From Nemertoderma westbladi (lineage: Eukaryota > Xenacoelomorpha > Nemertodermatida > Nemertodermatidae), in contig JAUCBJ010003057.1 of NCBI GenBank assembly GCA_032718475.1, forward strand, positions 1-58,862: a DNA stretch of 58,862 nucleotides. The letters are read 5' to 3'. The translations under genes were made by a program, and so were the position numbers. Position 1 is the first letter of the stretch. Every line of letters begins with the position of its first letter. This document shows positions 1-10,147 of the stretch, one piece after another. The notes under the pieces were generated by a model that was not told the DNA's origin, ran no database searches, and saw nothing but the letters and a program-made list of their open reading frames with translations.

Positions 1-404
1 CTGCGTTTATCCGGCTCTTCAACATCTGCACTTTCGAGTCGGTTTCGAATAGAATTTTCGTGTTCGAGTCTCAGTTTATCGTTCCGCTTCCGCTGGGTAT
101 GATATTTAAATAAAACCATTTCCCTTTTGGTGTCTATATCGTTCGTATCGTGTAGGTCGATAGGATGACCAGTAGTTAAGAAGTCCATATACGTACCATT
201 ACGATGCGTATAGCGAGCGGTGAATTTTCTACAGTCCAACCCACGCGCAAGTTGCTTCCGGGACATTGGCGGTTAGATATAACGACCATCGTCCTCCGTA
301 GTAGTTGGACCAGCGTCGCCGCGTATCAAGCTATCAACAAACGCTTGTAAAGGTAGAGTATATCGCTCCCTGATACCAAGATCATCTTCTATCAACTCAA
401 TCAT
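1..404 (-). pseudogene. unidentified minus-strand reading frame, one in-frame stop, runs off the window
   Basis: Reading leftwards, an ATG at 404-402 opens 43 codons ending in TAA (275-273). Six bases later, in the same frame, an ATG at 266-264 opens 88 further codons with no stop before the window edge. Both parts have a protein-like composition. The first is acidic and hydrophobic (begins MIELIEDDLG). The second is charged, rich in Arg, Lys, Asp and Glu, and begins MSRKQLARGLD. I do not recognise a domain. Two readings are possible: one old frame broken by a single nonsense change, or two adjacent short frames. The nearby BEL element makes a retrotransposon origin plausible, but no motif shows it. 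Confidence 0.3.
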
Positions 405-2045
405 ATCTGCTATATAAGTTTATCCATATTATAATGAGTTTATATTTAGGCGAGCGGGCGTCGCTGCCTACCCCTCTCTGCCCCCGGACAGTGCGAGATC
501 CTCAGCGCTGGTGTACTTTCGCCGATGTGCCTATCGCCAACGTCGTAGCTGCACAACGACTACAACAACCAGCACGAGTCACTCCACCGTCCGTCCCAAA
601 GGCTTAGATATACTTCAGGTTCTTACTGGAGAGTTAGGGCTACTTTCACAATTGCGACTCGCTACTGTAAACACACCTTAGTAGTAACATTCACCTACAA
701 ACGCACAAATTCCACGTAACTGTCACAAATTGTACACATTCTATCACACATTCGGGTCATTTGTCCGTTAGTCAAGTGCCTTCCAGAATGTCACGTTGTT
801 ATTATGTATCCTTGGATACTAGCGGTGTGCTATTTATTCCGTATGCTATTCAATGAGCAAGCTTTTTATTGTTCTTTTAACTCACTTCTAATTCTAGCGT
901 GGTTGTTGCCATGGTGACATTATGGAAAGCTAGCGGTAGAATTAGGGTAATTCCCATGCATACAGATCTGGGATGCTATTTAATAGTAAGTCTTTAATGG
1001 TCAATATCATCTTTATATATGATTTTATGAATTTTATCGGCTATTGACTCTATATTGGAGATTCTCGCACACTAATACACTTAAGAGGTGAATCTCCGCT
1101 CCCATGATCTATTAATTAATGGAATTTTGGGAATATTATAAATTGTATAAAATAACAATTTATCAAATTCATTAAAAGATGAATTTAAATTTATTCCCGT
1201 AATTTTATTATTTAATATTAAATAAACACAATTTTATTCCAGAACAAGTCTGGGACTGGGATCCTTGATTCTAGGGATTTGTCCTTTTAAGAGTATCGGT
1301 AAGTGCTACGATATCTTAATCGACTAGAATTTTAAAGGATCTGAAATTTGACAGATTTTATAAATATTAATAATTAATATTTAGGATGGGCACCAGTTTA
1401 TTCCAGAACTTGTCTGGGGACGTTAACCACTGATTCTAGAATTTTGTCTTTCAAGTATATCGGTGGGTGCCGCGATATCTTAATCGACTAGAATTACAGA
1501 TGGTCAAAGGGTTTAACAGATTTATTTTGCGTTTTACGCTACTGTTAAAGGGACATCACGCTACTATATGTATTATTTAATATACGGTATGAGAGCAATA
1601 TCGCACGAAGCAATGTCAGTGAGAAGAGGCAAGTCGTTTCCAAGGTCTACCCAGAGCTTGGTTTAGCCGAGACACGAGGATCTGAACTTTGCATTCCTAA
1701 TACTCTGCCTACCAATAATACTTAAATATAGTAGTGAGCTTTATTGTACTTTAATAAGTACGGACATTTCATCTTACTGTAGTCACGTATTTATAATATG
1801 ATACGGACAGTAAGGAAAGAGAAAAATAATTATTTCTCGCCGTCGCACTAAATATATAATATACAGTAATTAACGTAATAAACGCGAATATATTGCACTA
1901 ATCTACTAAATAATCGCTAAAATAACATTCTACTAAATAAAATTAAAGAAAACGATTATAATAAAATTACATAATAATACATACATAATATAAAATAATA
2001 AAAACAAATATAAATAATATAGTCACACACCCGCTCCATATGTTG
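405..2045. other. gene-free AT-rich stretch between the edge frame and the BEL element
   Basis: I see no supported gene here. The part from 1090 to 2035 is very AT-rich. It contains a 164-bp duplication (own entry) and a weak X-box-like site at 905-918. An LTR of the neighbouring BEL element should lie around 1000-2040 if the element is complete. I could not find a matching sequence to the right of Gag, so no LTR is called. Confidence 0.5.
1233..1497. repeat. diverged tandem duplication, period 164 bp
   Basis: The stretch that starts TTTATTCCAGAAC at 1233 recurs at 1397. Its later part CGACTAGAATT occurs at 1321 and 1485, giving a constant 164-bp spacing. The copies share blocks around TGATTCTAG and GATATCTTAATCG and differ between them, so the duplication is old. 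It may belong to the terminal region of the adjacent BEL element, but I cannot show that. Confidence 0.55.
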
Positions 2046-2701
2046 TTACGTTATGGAGTCCCTAGATATTTGTCGGATTAGGGAGGTGGTCGTGGGAAGA
2101 GTATCTTGCCTTCCATAGTTTCCGGACAGTTTTCGGTCTCTTTCCAGTAAACATAAACGACCAGCTGGGCGATTGAGTGGTTGTGTTACTTTCTCCGCTC
2201 CCTTGGCCTGTCTAATCTTAGCCGGGGTAAGATGAGGAGGCCATTCATCTTCTTTACTTAGGAAGTCGGGTCCACCTAACCACGTCTGGAGTATCTGTCA
2301 GTTCTTGAGGAGTTGCTCCTCTGGAAGCGATGTCGGCTAGATTGATCGTCTCGGGGCAATGTCTCCATTGATCTACATTGGAGTTGATGTCGTCATTATC
2401 TGAGGAGTATGGTGTTCCCTCAGTTGGGTCGTCTAACTTCACTGCTCTCCACTTCCCGTTCTCTCACTTGACATACCTGGTCTTTCGGTAATCTTTCCAT
2501 GAGAGTTCTACGGGAAGGGCCAGTAAAGTACCAACCCACTCTAGTTCTTCCCGCATAGAGCTTGTAGTGGTTGCGGTTGAGCAGGCCGTTTCTCCAATGT
2601 CTCGAGCGCTTCATGCGCATTTTGACCGATGAGTATTTGGACTCCAGGGTAATCGGGGTTGAATCTAGGTATTCCAAACTGCTGGGTGAAATCGTCCTCA
2701 T
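2046..2701 (-). pseudogene. BEL/Pao pol remnants: RT linker, RNase H tail, pre-integrase motif, pol end
   Basis: Three short frames hold pieces of pol. In 2701-2420 the text around AGRTRVGWYFTGP matches the RTRxGWxxxGP linker just before reverse transcriptase. In 2442-2254 the text around WRHCPETINLADIASRG is the end of RNase H. A frame from about 2295 to the TAA at 2048-2046 holds TWLGGPDFLSKEDEWP, the bridge to integrase, and then what looks like the final residues of pol. No reverse transcriptase YxDD block and no integrase D,D,E residues are present. At least two deletions and several frameshifts are needed to explain this. Confidence 0.7.
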
Positions 2702-3896
2702 CCCAGTTATAAGGTTCCACTTGGCTGGTCGCGAAGTTCTTTATCGCTACCATTTTTACTGACCTTATGCTGTGTTCTCCTAGTTCATCCTGGGGGGTGG
2801 ACAACGCGCCTACATAATAATCCGCTATTACGGTAGATTTCCAAACCTGCATAATTCCTGACATGTTTAGCTTAGTTCGGAACTTGGGTTGTCCAGCAAA
2901 GATGTCTTCGGCTAGTTCTTTGTCGATGAATGTTCCTGTGCTACCGGAGTCAAGGAGGGCGTTCACTACATAACTCCTTTTAGGTCCGTGGACCCTTACC
3001 TGTACTACAGGAAATTCTCGGATTCCTACATTGGAAGGTGGCGCTTTCCAAGATGGTTGTCGATCAGAAGTAGTTAGGGTGAGGTCGCTGTCTGTGTCCT
3101 TTTCATACGTAAGTGCTCGATACACTGCGGTATTTGTCAGGTAACAGGATTCGTTTTCGTCGGAGAATTCGTCCGTATAGAATCCTTCCATCTCAGAATA
3201 TTGGTCAGTGTCGTTCACATCACTGAATTGGACATGTAGTTCGGACTCACTTACCTGACTTGGGCTGTTTCGTTCGAATTCCGTGTGCAACAAGATATGA
3301 TGTTTTGCGCCGCACTTTGCACACCTTGAGTCGGAGTAACAGGTTCGCCGTTGGTGTCCTCGTCTGAGGCAATTATAACACAACCGCTTATCCCACATGA
3401 CTTCACGTCTATCCTTTAATGATTTCTTTAGGAATTTATCACACATATTCAAACGGTGGGGCCCGTCGCACAGCACACATTTTGGTTTGATGTTACTTAC
3501 CTTACTTTGAGTAACGTTGTGCACACTCGTTCTTTCTTCGGGCTTTCTCACCTGAATTCTCTTAGGAGACGTAGGAGGAGTTTTTCTTACCTGTTCTCTC
3601 CTGTCATTGGTTCGAGACTTGAATTTACTTACCTGATCTTTAGGCATTTTATTGACATAATAAGATCTTTCAGTGTCTTTCCCGCTATCCTCCCCTTGAG
3701 AAGTCTGGCTTTCGCCGTCGTCTGTATAACACACTGGTGTTACCTTTCTCCTGGAGACGGGTTTCTCACTTACCTTGTTTTCCGGTGTCTTCTCTCTGGA
3801 CTGCTTTATGAGCTGTAATTTCACTTCGCCATCCAAGAATGACATGAGATCAGCCATGGTAGGGTCTCTTTGTTGTTGTTCCATCATATATAACAC
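2541..3896 (-). CDS. BEL/Pao Gag zinc knuckles plus aspartyl protease (451-codon frame)
   Basis: This frame continues the Gag frame in phase, three codons past its TGA stop. No ATG lies at the first codon shown, so it was probably not an independent start. Residues 1-30 (DPTMADLMSFLDGE) finish the Gag domain. Three zinc-binding knuckles follow: C140-C152 (CX2CX3HX4C), C173-C186 (canonical CX2CX4HX4C) and C192-H204 (CCHH). Residues about 295-430 are a retroviral-type aspartyl protease with catalytic DSGST at 316-320 and the later ILIG strand. This protease normally acts as a dimer to process the polyprotein. The frame loses phase near 2590, where the following linker continues in another frame. 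Confidence 0.8.
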   Translation of the reverse strand: MLYMMEQQQRDPTMADLMSFLDGEVKLQLIKQSREKTPENKVSEKPVSRRKVTPVCYTDDGESQTSQGEDSGKDTERSYYVNKMPKDQVSKFKSRTNDRREQVRKTPPTSPKRIQVRKPEERTSVHNVTQSKVSNIKPKCVLCDGPHRLNMCDKFLKKSLKDRREVMWDKRLCYNCLRRGHQRRTCYSDSRCAKCGAKHHILLHTEFERNSPSQVSESELHVQFSDVNDTDQYSEMEGFYTDEFSDENESCYLTNTAVYRALTYEKDTDSDLTLTTSDRQPSWKAPPSNVGIREFPVVQVRVHGPKRSYVVNALLDSGSTGTFIDKELAEDIFAGQPKFRTKLNMSGIMQVWKSTVIADYYVGALSTPQDELGEHSIRSVKMVAIKNFATSQVEPYNWDEDDFTQQFGIPRFNPDYPGVQILIGQNAHEALETLEKRPAQPQPLQALCGKN

Positions 3897-3905
3897 TTTC
3901 TTATC

Positions 3906-6176
3906 TCAGCGTGTACCTACTCCACCCTTCGGTAAAGTAGAAGCCACGGCTCCAATAACCATAGAACTCTGATATTCATGAGACTTACCTAACCAATCTA
4001 ATTGTCTACAGATCTCTTGAATCTCATCGGAAAACTCTATTATCCCGCTGCTAATGAACTTTCGGGGCGCTACTAATTTTGCATACAAATATTTAGCTAT
4101 GTTATTCCTATTACCATACCTGATGTTTAGTGTATCCGAAACTTGTCTTAATCCGTCTGGATGTCCAATAAACTTTAACGCCATTAACTTGGGAGATCCT
4201 TCCAAGCACTCGATGAGGAATCTAAGTTTCTCTCCATTAGATAGTACAGAGTTCTGTATGTTATCTTTATAATATTCATTAAAAGGTAACCATTTCATCT
4301 CATCTCCATTGAACTTGACTATCTCTCCCACCTTTACCGCTTGCCGGGCTTCGGTTCTAGCCATTTGACGCGTAAAACTTTCTTGGGCCATCGTGTTATT
4401 TAATATCGAGTTATCGGTATATAAATTTCTCGGATTATGATCAGGTCTATAGGGAATATCATTATCAACAGGTCTATAATTACCCTTAATAGGGTTCACT
4501 ATAGGAGTTTCTACTTCGCTAGCAGTATAGATGCGTGTAGGCTCCACACCTTGCGCATGAGATACTTCAGACCTAACAGGATGACACATCGTTACCGAGG
4601 GTGGTGGTATACCCGTTTGTGTATTTACTAATTTATCGCGTTCTAATGCGATACTTTGCTGCACTTCTTGCAACTCTAACCTACTTTCCCTTACTGTGCC
4701 CTTGAATTGCTGAACGGTCTCCTGCATCTGCCCGAGCAGGAGATCCATCCCCCGTCGTCTCTCATCCACCCATTCGACCGCCGAAGCGGGAGTCGCCAAC
4801 GTTGTAGCGGGCGGACGAGGGACAACGGGCGACAAATCATGAATATTTCGCTCGGAGTCCAGGACATGAACTGTCTCATGGGCTGTTCTGCTGGGCACAG
4901 GTAGCTTGGTGCTGTGCAGAGGGGATTTAGAGGTAGGTTCAGGGAGCACAGGTGTCTCTATCACCGAAGGGGTGATTTCAAGAACAGGCCAAATTATTTC
5001 AGGCTCATCTACTATAGTAGGGAGTCTTTCTATTTTAATTATTGGGTCTGTGGGTTCTGTACTACCTAAGTTTGTGTTATTTAGTTGCCTTCTAACAGCT
5101 GGAGGCAAATCAGGCAATTTCTGACGGTGGGATGTTCTTCTATGTCTGCTTAGACGAGACCTATTTCCTTTGCCTTCAGTATCGGTGGTGTCGCCTTCCT
5201 CAGATGATGTATATCCCTGTCTTTTGGGAGTAGATCGATTCATCATCTGCATATTACTAGCTGCTAACTGTTTATTTATGCAGTCTTGATTCTCCTGAAT
5301 GTTTTCCAATTCTAATTGGGTGGTTTCTTCAGCCGCTCTCCGTTCTGCTTCTGCCACTGCCTCTGCCGCTGCTACTGCCGCTTTTCTTTCCGCTTCTGCC
5401 GCTGCTGCTTTTCTTTCCGCCTCTGCCTCTGCCGCTGCTACTGCCGCCTTTCTTTCTGCTTCTGCAGCTGCCACTGCTGCTGCCACTGCCGCTGCCTTTC
5501 TGTCTTCTATACGTTTTATCTTCACTTGTTCTTCTTGGACTCTAGTGATGCGGAGGCATTCATCAAATTTAGCCTGGTTCGCAGCCAACATTCTTGTATC
5601 GATTGCGTCCAGCACAAGCTTGGTTCCTTCACTATTAGGGCTAAGCCCCTCCAGCCTTCTCCTCAACTCTTCATCTCCTACAAAGCGTTGATAGTCTGAC
5701 AGATAGATGTCAATAGCATCCCTCTTATGCGGTTTCTCTGCTGTCACTTCGCTTTCTTCTTGAGAAGAAGTGGCGTCGGTTGATTCTTCATAGGTTGGCC
5801 GCTCATCATAAACCTTATCCGCCATCTTCGCTCCGCGTTCGGGCGTCCGCTCAACAGTATCCGAACTACTGGAGCTATCGGGCCGTTGAGAAGTAAGTTC
5901 TTGGCTCGCGGGTTGTTGCGGTTCCGCTGCTTCTTGGTCCCGCTTGACCTGAGCTCGAGTGCCTATGATAGACCTACGATGTTGGACTAGCCTAGGGTCT
6001 GATACTACTACTTGAGGGATGATCTTTCGCACAGTAGGAGGGGACTTAGACTTTGGTCTGGGATGTTCCATACTTTGATCTTGGTCACAGATCCTTTTAA
6101 GACGCTGTCTAAGTCTAATACTCATTCTAACACCCTCTAAGAGACTATCTGACAATGTTTGTGTTGTGTCAGACAT
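3906..6176 (-). CDS. BEL/Pao Gag-like polyprotein, N-terminal part (756 aa)
   Basis: The frame starts MSDTTQTLSD and codes for the structural part of the retrotransposon polyprotein, which would assemble cytoplasmic particles. Residues 1-150 are charged and low in complexity. Residues about 215-300 form a striking Ala/Glu/Lys/Arg repeat built on AERKAA steps, very probably a long helix or coiled coil. Residues about 320-600 are Pro/Ser-rich linker. Residues about 620-756 match the DUF1759 region of BEL/Pao Gag, including KFNGDEMKWLPF and FLIECLEGSPK. The frame ends at a TGA at 3908-3906, before the zinc knuckles. The next frame continues in the same phase, so this is a premature stop within one former polyprotein rather than a frameshift. 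A programmed readthrough site is less likely, because the stop falls inside Gag rather than at the Gag-protease border. Confidence 0.8.
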   Translation of the reverse strand: MSDTTQTLSDSLLEGVRMSIRLRQRLKRICDQDQSMEHPRPKSKSPPTVRKIIPQVVVSDPRLVQHRRSIIGTRAQVKRDQEAAEPQQPASQELTSQRPDSSSSSDTVERTPERGAKMADKVYDERPTYEESTDATSSQEESEVTAEKPHKRDAIDIYLSDYQRFVGDEELRRRLEGLSPNSEGTKLVLDAIDTRMLAANQAKFDECLRITRVQEEQVKIKRIEDRKAAAVAAAVAAAEAERKAAVAAAEAEAERKAAAAEAERKAAVAAAEAVAEAERRAAEETTQLELENIQENQDCINKQLAASNMQMMNRSTPKRQGYTSSEEGDTTDTEGKGNRSRLSRHRRTSHRQKLPDLPPAVRRQLNNTNLGSTEPTDPIIKIERLPTIVDEPEIIWPVLEITPSVIETPVLPEPTSKSPLHSTKLPVPSRTAHETVHVLDSERNIHDLSPVVPRPPATTLATPASAVEWVDERRRGMDLLLGQMQETVQQFKGTVRESRLELQEVQQSIALERDKLVNTQTGIPPPSVTMCHPVRSEVSHAQGVEPTRIYTASEVETPIVNPIKGNYRPVDNDIPYRPDHNPRNLYTDNSILNNTMAQESFTRQMARTEARQAVKVGEIVKFNGDEMKWLPFNEYYKDNIQNSVLSNGEKLRFLIECLEGSPKLMALKFIGHPDGLRQVSDTLNIRYGNRNNIAKYLYAKLVAPRKFISSGIIEFSDEIQEICRQLDWLGKSHEYQSSMVIGAVASTLPKGGVGTR

Positions 6177-6310
6177 GTTTAATTGTACAGTTGAATGCCT
6201 ACTGCTATGTTACAGTTAAAGCAAATCTAGTAATTCCGTATCAACTGTTAGCCTAGTAATTAATTACCGATACTGCTACTCAGTGTAGCGTGATATATAT
6301 ATAATATATT

Positions 6311-6550
6311 AGAATACCGGTATGCTTATAGTATATATAAATTTTATTACAGACTAGGTTTGTCACAGAATACCGGTAGGTAATTTTAGCACAAATATAT
6401 ATAAATATATAATAGGCCTATCGTGGATACCGGTATGCAGTTTACACTTATAGTATATATAAGTATAATTATTAACTAGAATTAATTACAGAATACCGGT
6501 ATAATTTCAGCCTAAATTTATAAATAAATATAATAAGCCTATTGTAAATA
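6311..6550. repeat. degenerate tandem repeat of about 115-125 bp, two units
   Basis: Two units share, in the same order, TACCGGTATG, TTATAGTATATATAA, a TTACAGA segment, AATACCGGTA, and an AT block ending in AATA(G/A)GCCTAT. Unit one is about 6311-6425 and unit two about 6426-6550. Each carries two ACCGGT palindromes. Confidence 0.5.
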
Positions 6551-7527
6551 CCGGTATGTCAATTATTTTAGAATAATTGAATTTCTGAATTTTAAGGGTT
6601 ACTTGGTTACTTTAACTTACTTTATTACCGTTATTTAAGCAGTAGTCCAACTGATATTGAGACCTAATTGTTGTATGGAAGGCCTACTATTTATAAATCG
6701 TTTGAGTTGATTTATAATATATATATATACCCGTTTAATGGGTTTTGTCAATATTTGAAATAAATGTTATTATTTCTGGGGGAGTCACTACACAGAAGCT
6801 GTGCGCTCTCAGTGAAGTGCTACTTGTGGGACACTAAAACAAATAATTCTAATTTAACTAAGTTACTTAATACTACAAATTACGTACAATTCTGGTTGAG
6901 ATTACAATCTCTAAATAAACACAAAAATTTAATTACAAATACACAAATACGAATTTTTAGGGTAATTTTACAAGAAGTCTACTAACCAGCCTAACAAAGG
7001 GTTAGAATATCTGGTTATTACAACGGACAGGTTACTACGGTATTTGAAAATAATAAGTAGTAGTAAATATACTGCGTTGTCCAGATAGGAAAATACCACC
7101 GTCTGACGACCTATAGCCGTATCGCTATAGGTACTACGTTATGTATCACTGAGTGTTCCTACCCAGAAGTTAATTACCGCGGTCTACCAGAACCAACGTG
7201 ACTATTAACCACTTTACAACACAAATATACTGGCCACACACTAATTACTTTCGGAAAGCACTGTACACTAAACCCTAAATTAGGTACAAGTACTTGTACA
7301 ACAAATAATCAGTAGTTAAAAATACTTGAACAGCTAAAAGAACCACGGTATCTGCCGGAGTGACCAAAGCATAAAATCTCCAGTCTTTACCTACGCCGAG
7401 CAGCCCTGATGTAGTACCGGGGTTAGTTTAACTATAACGGTATGTATAACAAGCACAATTACTGTAGGAATAAACTTGGGGATATGAATGTTGCGAATAA
7501 TCGCATAAACTCTGAATAATAAATATT

Positions 7528-8094
7528 ACGCTACGCGTACAAACTACTCAAACAAAATGCAGACCAAATACTGACAGACTACTATCAAGCCTAAACAAAC
7601 TACGGTATATGCAGACTCCGAAATGGTTAGTTAGTATGCGTTCTAACCTAGTAGTACGACTTATTCTTTCACAGGGGGTTTACCTCACAGCACTGGAAGC
7701 CCCTACGTTCCCAACTGGCACTTTATCGGACAGACGCTCTACACACACCGAAATTTCCTCAGACCCAACAACAGCCAGACAACTATCCAGCCTACAAATT
7801 ATCTAAATAAGAATTATACGCTACCCGTACAGACTACACAAACAAAGTACAGACCAAACGCTGGCAGACTACTATCAAGCCTAAATAAACTACAGTATAT
7901 GCAGACTCCGAAATGATTAGTTAGTATGCGTTCTAACCCAGTAGTACGACTTATTCTTTCACAGGGGGTTTACCTCACAGCACTTGAAGCCCCTACGTTC
8001 CTAACTAGCACTTTATCGGACAGATGCTCTACACACACTGCAATCCGTTCAGACTTAACAACGGTCAGACAACAGTCCAGCCTACAAATTATCT
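7528..8094. repeat. tandem duplication, period 290 bp, two copies
   Basis: The stretch starting ACGCTACGCGTAC at 7528 recurs at 7818, and CCTACAAATTATCT ends both copies (7791 and 8081). Spacing is 290 bp at both ends. The copies are alike throughout apart from scattered substitutions. A 65-codon open frame in copy 1 is not preserved as an open frame in copy 2, so it is not taken as a gene. Confidence 0.75.
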
Positions 8095-9443
8095 GTACAA
8101 TCTGAGCAGGCTTACACGCCTTCTGCTCAATCTTAACCTACAAATAAATAAAACCGACAGAAATAAGAAAACTATACAAAGGAATGAGGGGTGATCAATC
8201 CCTAATCCCCTAGCAGCCTACAATATACAATATCACAATCGAAATAGTACTGCTGTACCCGTACTGTAAGTAAGTACCGGTCCGGATGATCAGGCAGTCA
8301 GGCCTACTGGTTACCGGTCGACCGGTACTATCAACTTGATTGCTTACGCCGCAATCAAGAAGCTAATAACTGTTACTGTTCTTACCAGAACAATATTAAA
8401 CTGTATTTATTGCCTACACTGCACACTGCAATCAAGAATTTTACAAACTGTTATTGTTCGCGCTTTTAAGACCTTTGGCAGTTTAACCCGCCAAATCTAT
8501 ATGTCTTCTAGGTTATAAATCTACTCCAGCCTATGACAAGTATTGAACACCTATAATAATTCTAACATTAGCCAAAGCCAGTCTGTGCGCGACCATTCAC
8601 CCGCTGGATATACCCGGGAGACTGGATTTGGATGCTTTAATTTGATTGCGGTGCAGGCCTACCGCACTATTCGATTGATCGTTAATATATAATCTCTGAC
8701 GAATATTATTCACTTTCGGGAAATATTAGCAGTTCCTTTAGGACGCGGCGCTCCATCTATTTAAACAGAGCTATGACTTACACTATACACAACAGTATGT
8801 CTTATAGATCACCAAAGTGCATTCTTTAGGAAATGCTTTGTTACTCGGTCAAGCACACACAGACTATTGCACACAATTGCACACTGAATTGCCGATATTC
8901 ACTGATTTTAATCATATATAAAGAGAATAACAACCGACATTTGTAGGGCCTATTAAGTAGCATTGAACTCATTACAAACCACGATAATGTATGTCGCAAA
9001 TTGTTATATGTAACCTGTCTCTCTAACCTTAGTGTATCAAGAAGATTGGGGTTTTTGATCGTTTATCAATATTCTCCAATTAATAATATGCAAACGAATG
9101 ATACAATTAACAACACAGTAAATAGCAGTAAATAATGCAAGTGTACTTAACCAAGATAACAGTTTGATGATCTTATAATTAAAGACGCTCTAATGTTAGA
9201 AAACATTCCACGGCCGGTGTTCTTAGGCGTGGGGGAAACGTCAGTACTGAATCATGGGATTCTGCTGTACAGCTTTTACACAAAGGGAAAATCTCTGATT
9301 GGTCGAACTGACGTGGACACAGCTGATAGATGTCGTCATTTGAGCTGAGCAGAACAAAGAACCAAGGCTCCGTGCAGAGGCTCCACGTGTACAGCTCAGC
9401 TATTAGCTGTCGTCATAGTAACTACACTGTTCAAGAGTATTTC

Positions 9444-9614
9444 GGCTTTTGCGTCATAGAATTGCGGATTATGTCCGCTAAAGTACACATACAGAAGAAA
9501 TTACTTTTATGTCCTCTAAAACACCAGTACAGTAAGGACACGGCCTTTTTATGCCTGGTAAACCAACTACAGAGTACTTTACGGGGAAAATGACCGGCTA
9601 ATTACGCAAAAGCC
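9444..9614. repeat. short inverted-repeat element (MITE-like), 171 bp
   Basis: The left end GGCTTTTGCGT (9444-9454) is the exact reverse complement of the right end ACGCAAAAGCC (9604-9614). Further inside, CTAAAGTAC pairs with GTACTTTACG. The arms are about 40 bp with gaps. No coding capacity and no clear target-site duplication were seen. Confidence 0.4.
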
Positions 9615-9637
9615 TTTACAAAGGGGGTGGGATACCT

Positions 9638-10147
9638 CCTGGTAGGATGTGAGGGGGGGGGTGCCTCTACAACAACCTGGTGGTAGGATGTGAGGGGTGG
9701 GGTACCTCTACAACAACCTGGTGGTAGGATGTGAGGGGTGGGGTACCTCTACAACAACCTGGTGGAAGGATGTGAGGGGTGGGGTACCTCTACAACAACC
9801 TGGTGGTAGGATGTGAGGGTGGGGTACCTCTACAACAACCTGGTGGTAGGATGTGAGGGGTGGGGTACCTCTACAACAACCTGGTGGTAGGATGTGAGGG
9901 GTGGGGTACCTCTACAACAACCTGGTGGTAGGATGTGAGGGTGGGGTACCTCTACAACAACCTGGTGGTAGGATGTGAGGGGTGGGGTGCCTCTACAACA
10001 ACCTGGTGGTAGGATGTGAGGGGTGGGGTACCTCTACAACAACCTGGTGGTAGGATGTGAGGGGTGGGGTACCTCTAAAACAACCTGGTGGTAGGATGTG
10101 AGGGTGGGGTACCTCTACAACAACCTGGTGGTAGGATGTGAGGGGTT
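9638..10147. repeat. 41-bp minisatellite, about 12 copies
   Basis: The unit contains GGTGGTAGGATGTGAGGGG, TGGGGTACCTC and TACAACAACCT. Copies are nearly identical. They differ mainly by the length of the G run (GAGGGG or GAGGG) and by TACCTC versus TGCCTC. The G-rich strand is the plus strand. Confidence 0.9.

Larger units (their letters stand above)
2046..6176 (-). mobile_element. BEL/Pao LTR retrotransposon, internally deleted, minus strand
   Basis: Read right to left, the order is Gag with a DUF1759-like domain, CCHC zinc knuckles, a DSG aspartyl protease (DUF1758 type), the RTRxGW linker that precedes reverse transcriptase, the tail of RNase H (DIASRG), and the W-x-GPDFL motif that leads into integrase. 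This order is specific to BEL/Pao. Only about 650 bases separate the protease end from the end of pol, where an intact element has several kilobases. Reverse transcriptase, most of RNase H and the integrase catalytic core are therefore missing. LTRs were not identified. The copy cannot encode its own reverse transcription. Confidence 0.85.
6177..9443. other. gene-free AT-rich region right of Gag
   Basis: This should contain the 5' LTR and leader of the minus-strand BEL element, but I found no matching LTR on the left. It holds a degenerate repeat (6311-6550), a 290-bp tandem duplication (7528-8094) and a short direct repeat (8351-8382 and 8428-8459, starting GCAATCAAGAA). Palindromes ACCGGT and AGGCCT recur. 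The short open frames here have no recognisable product. Confidence 0.5.

Noticed and set aside
1620-1725. tRNA-like sequence on the minus strand (GTTCAGATCC as a B box)
   Set aside because: No A box at the right distance and no cloverleaf.
5299-5699. Plus-strand Ala/Ser- and Cys/Phe-rich frames
   Set aside because: Antisense of the Ala-rich coiled coil in the BEL Gag.
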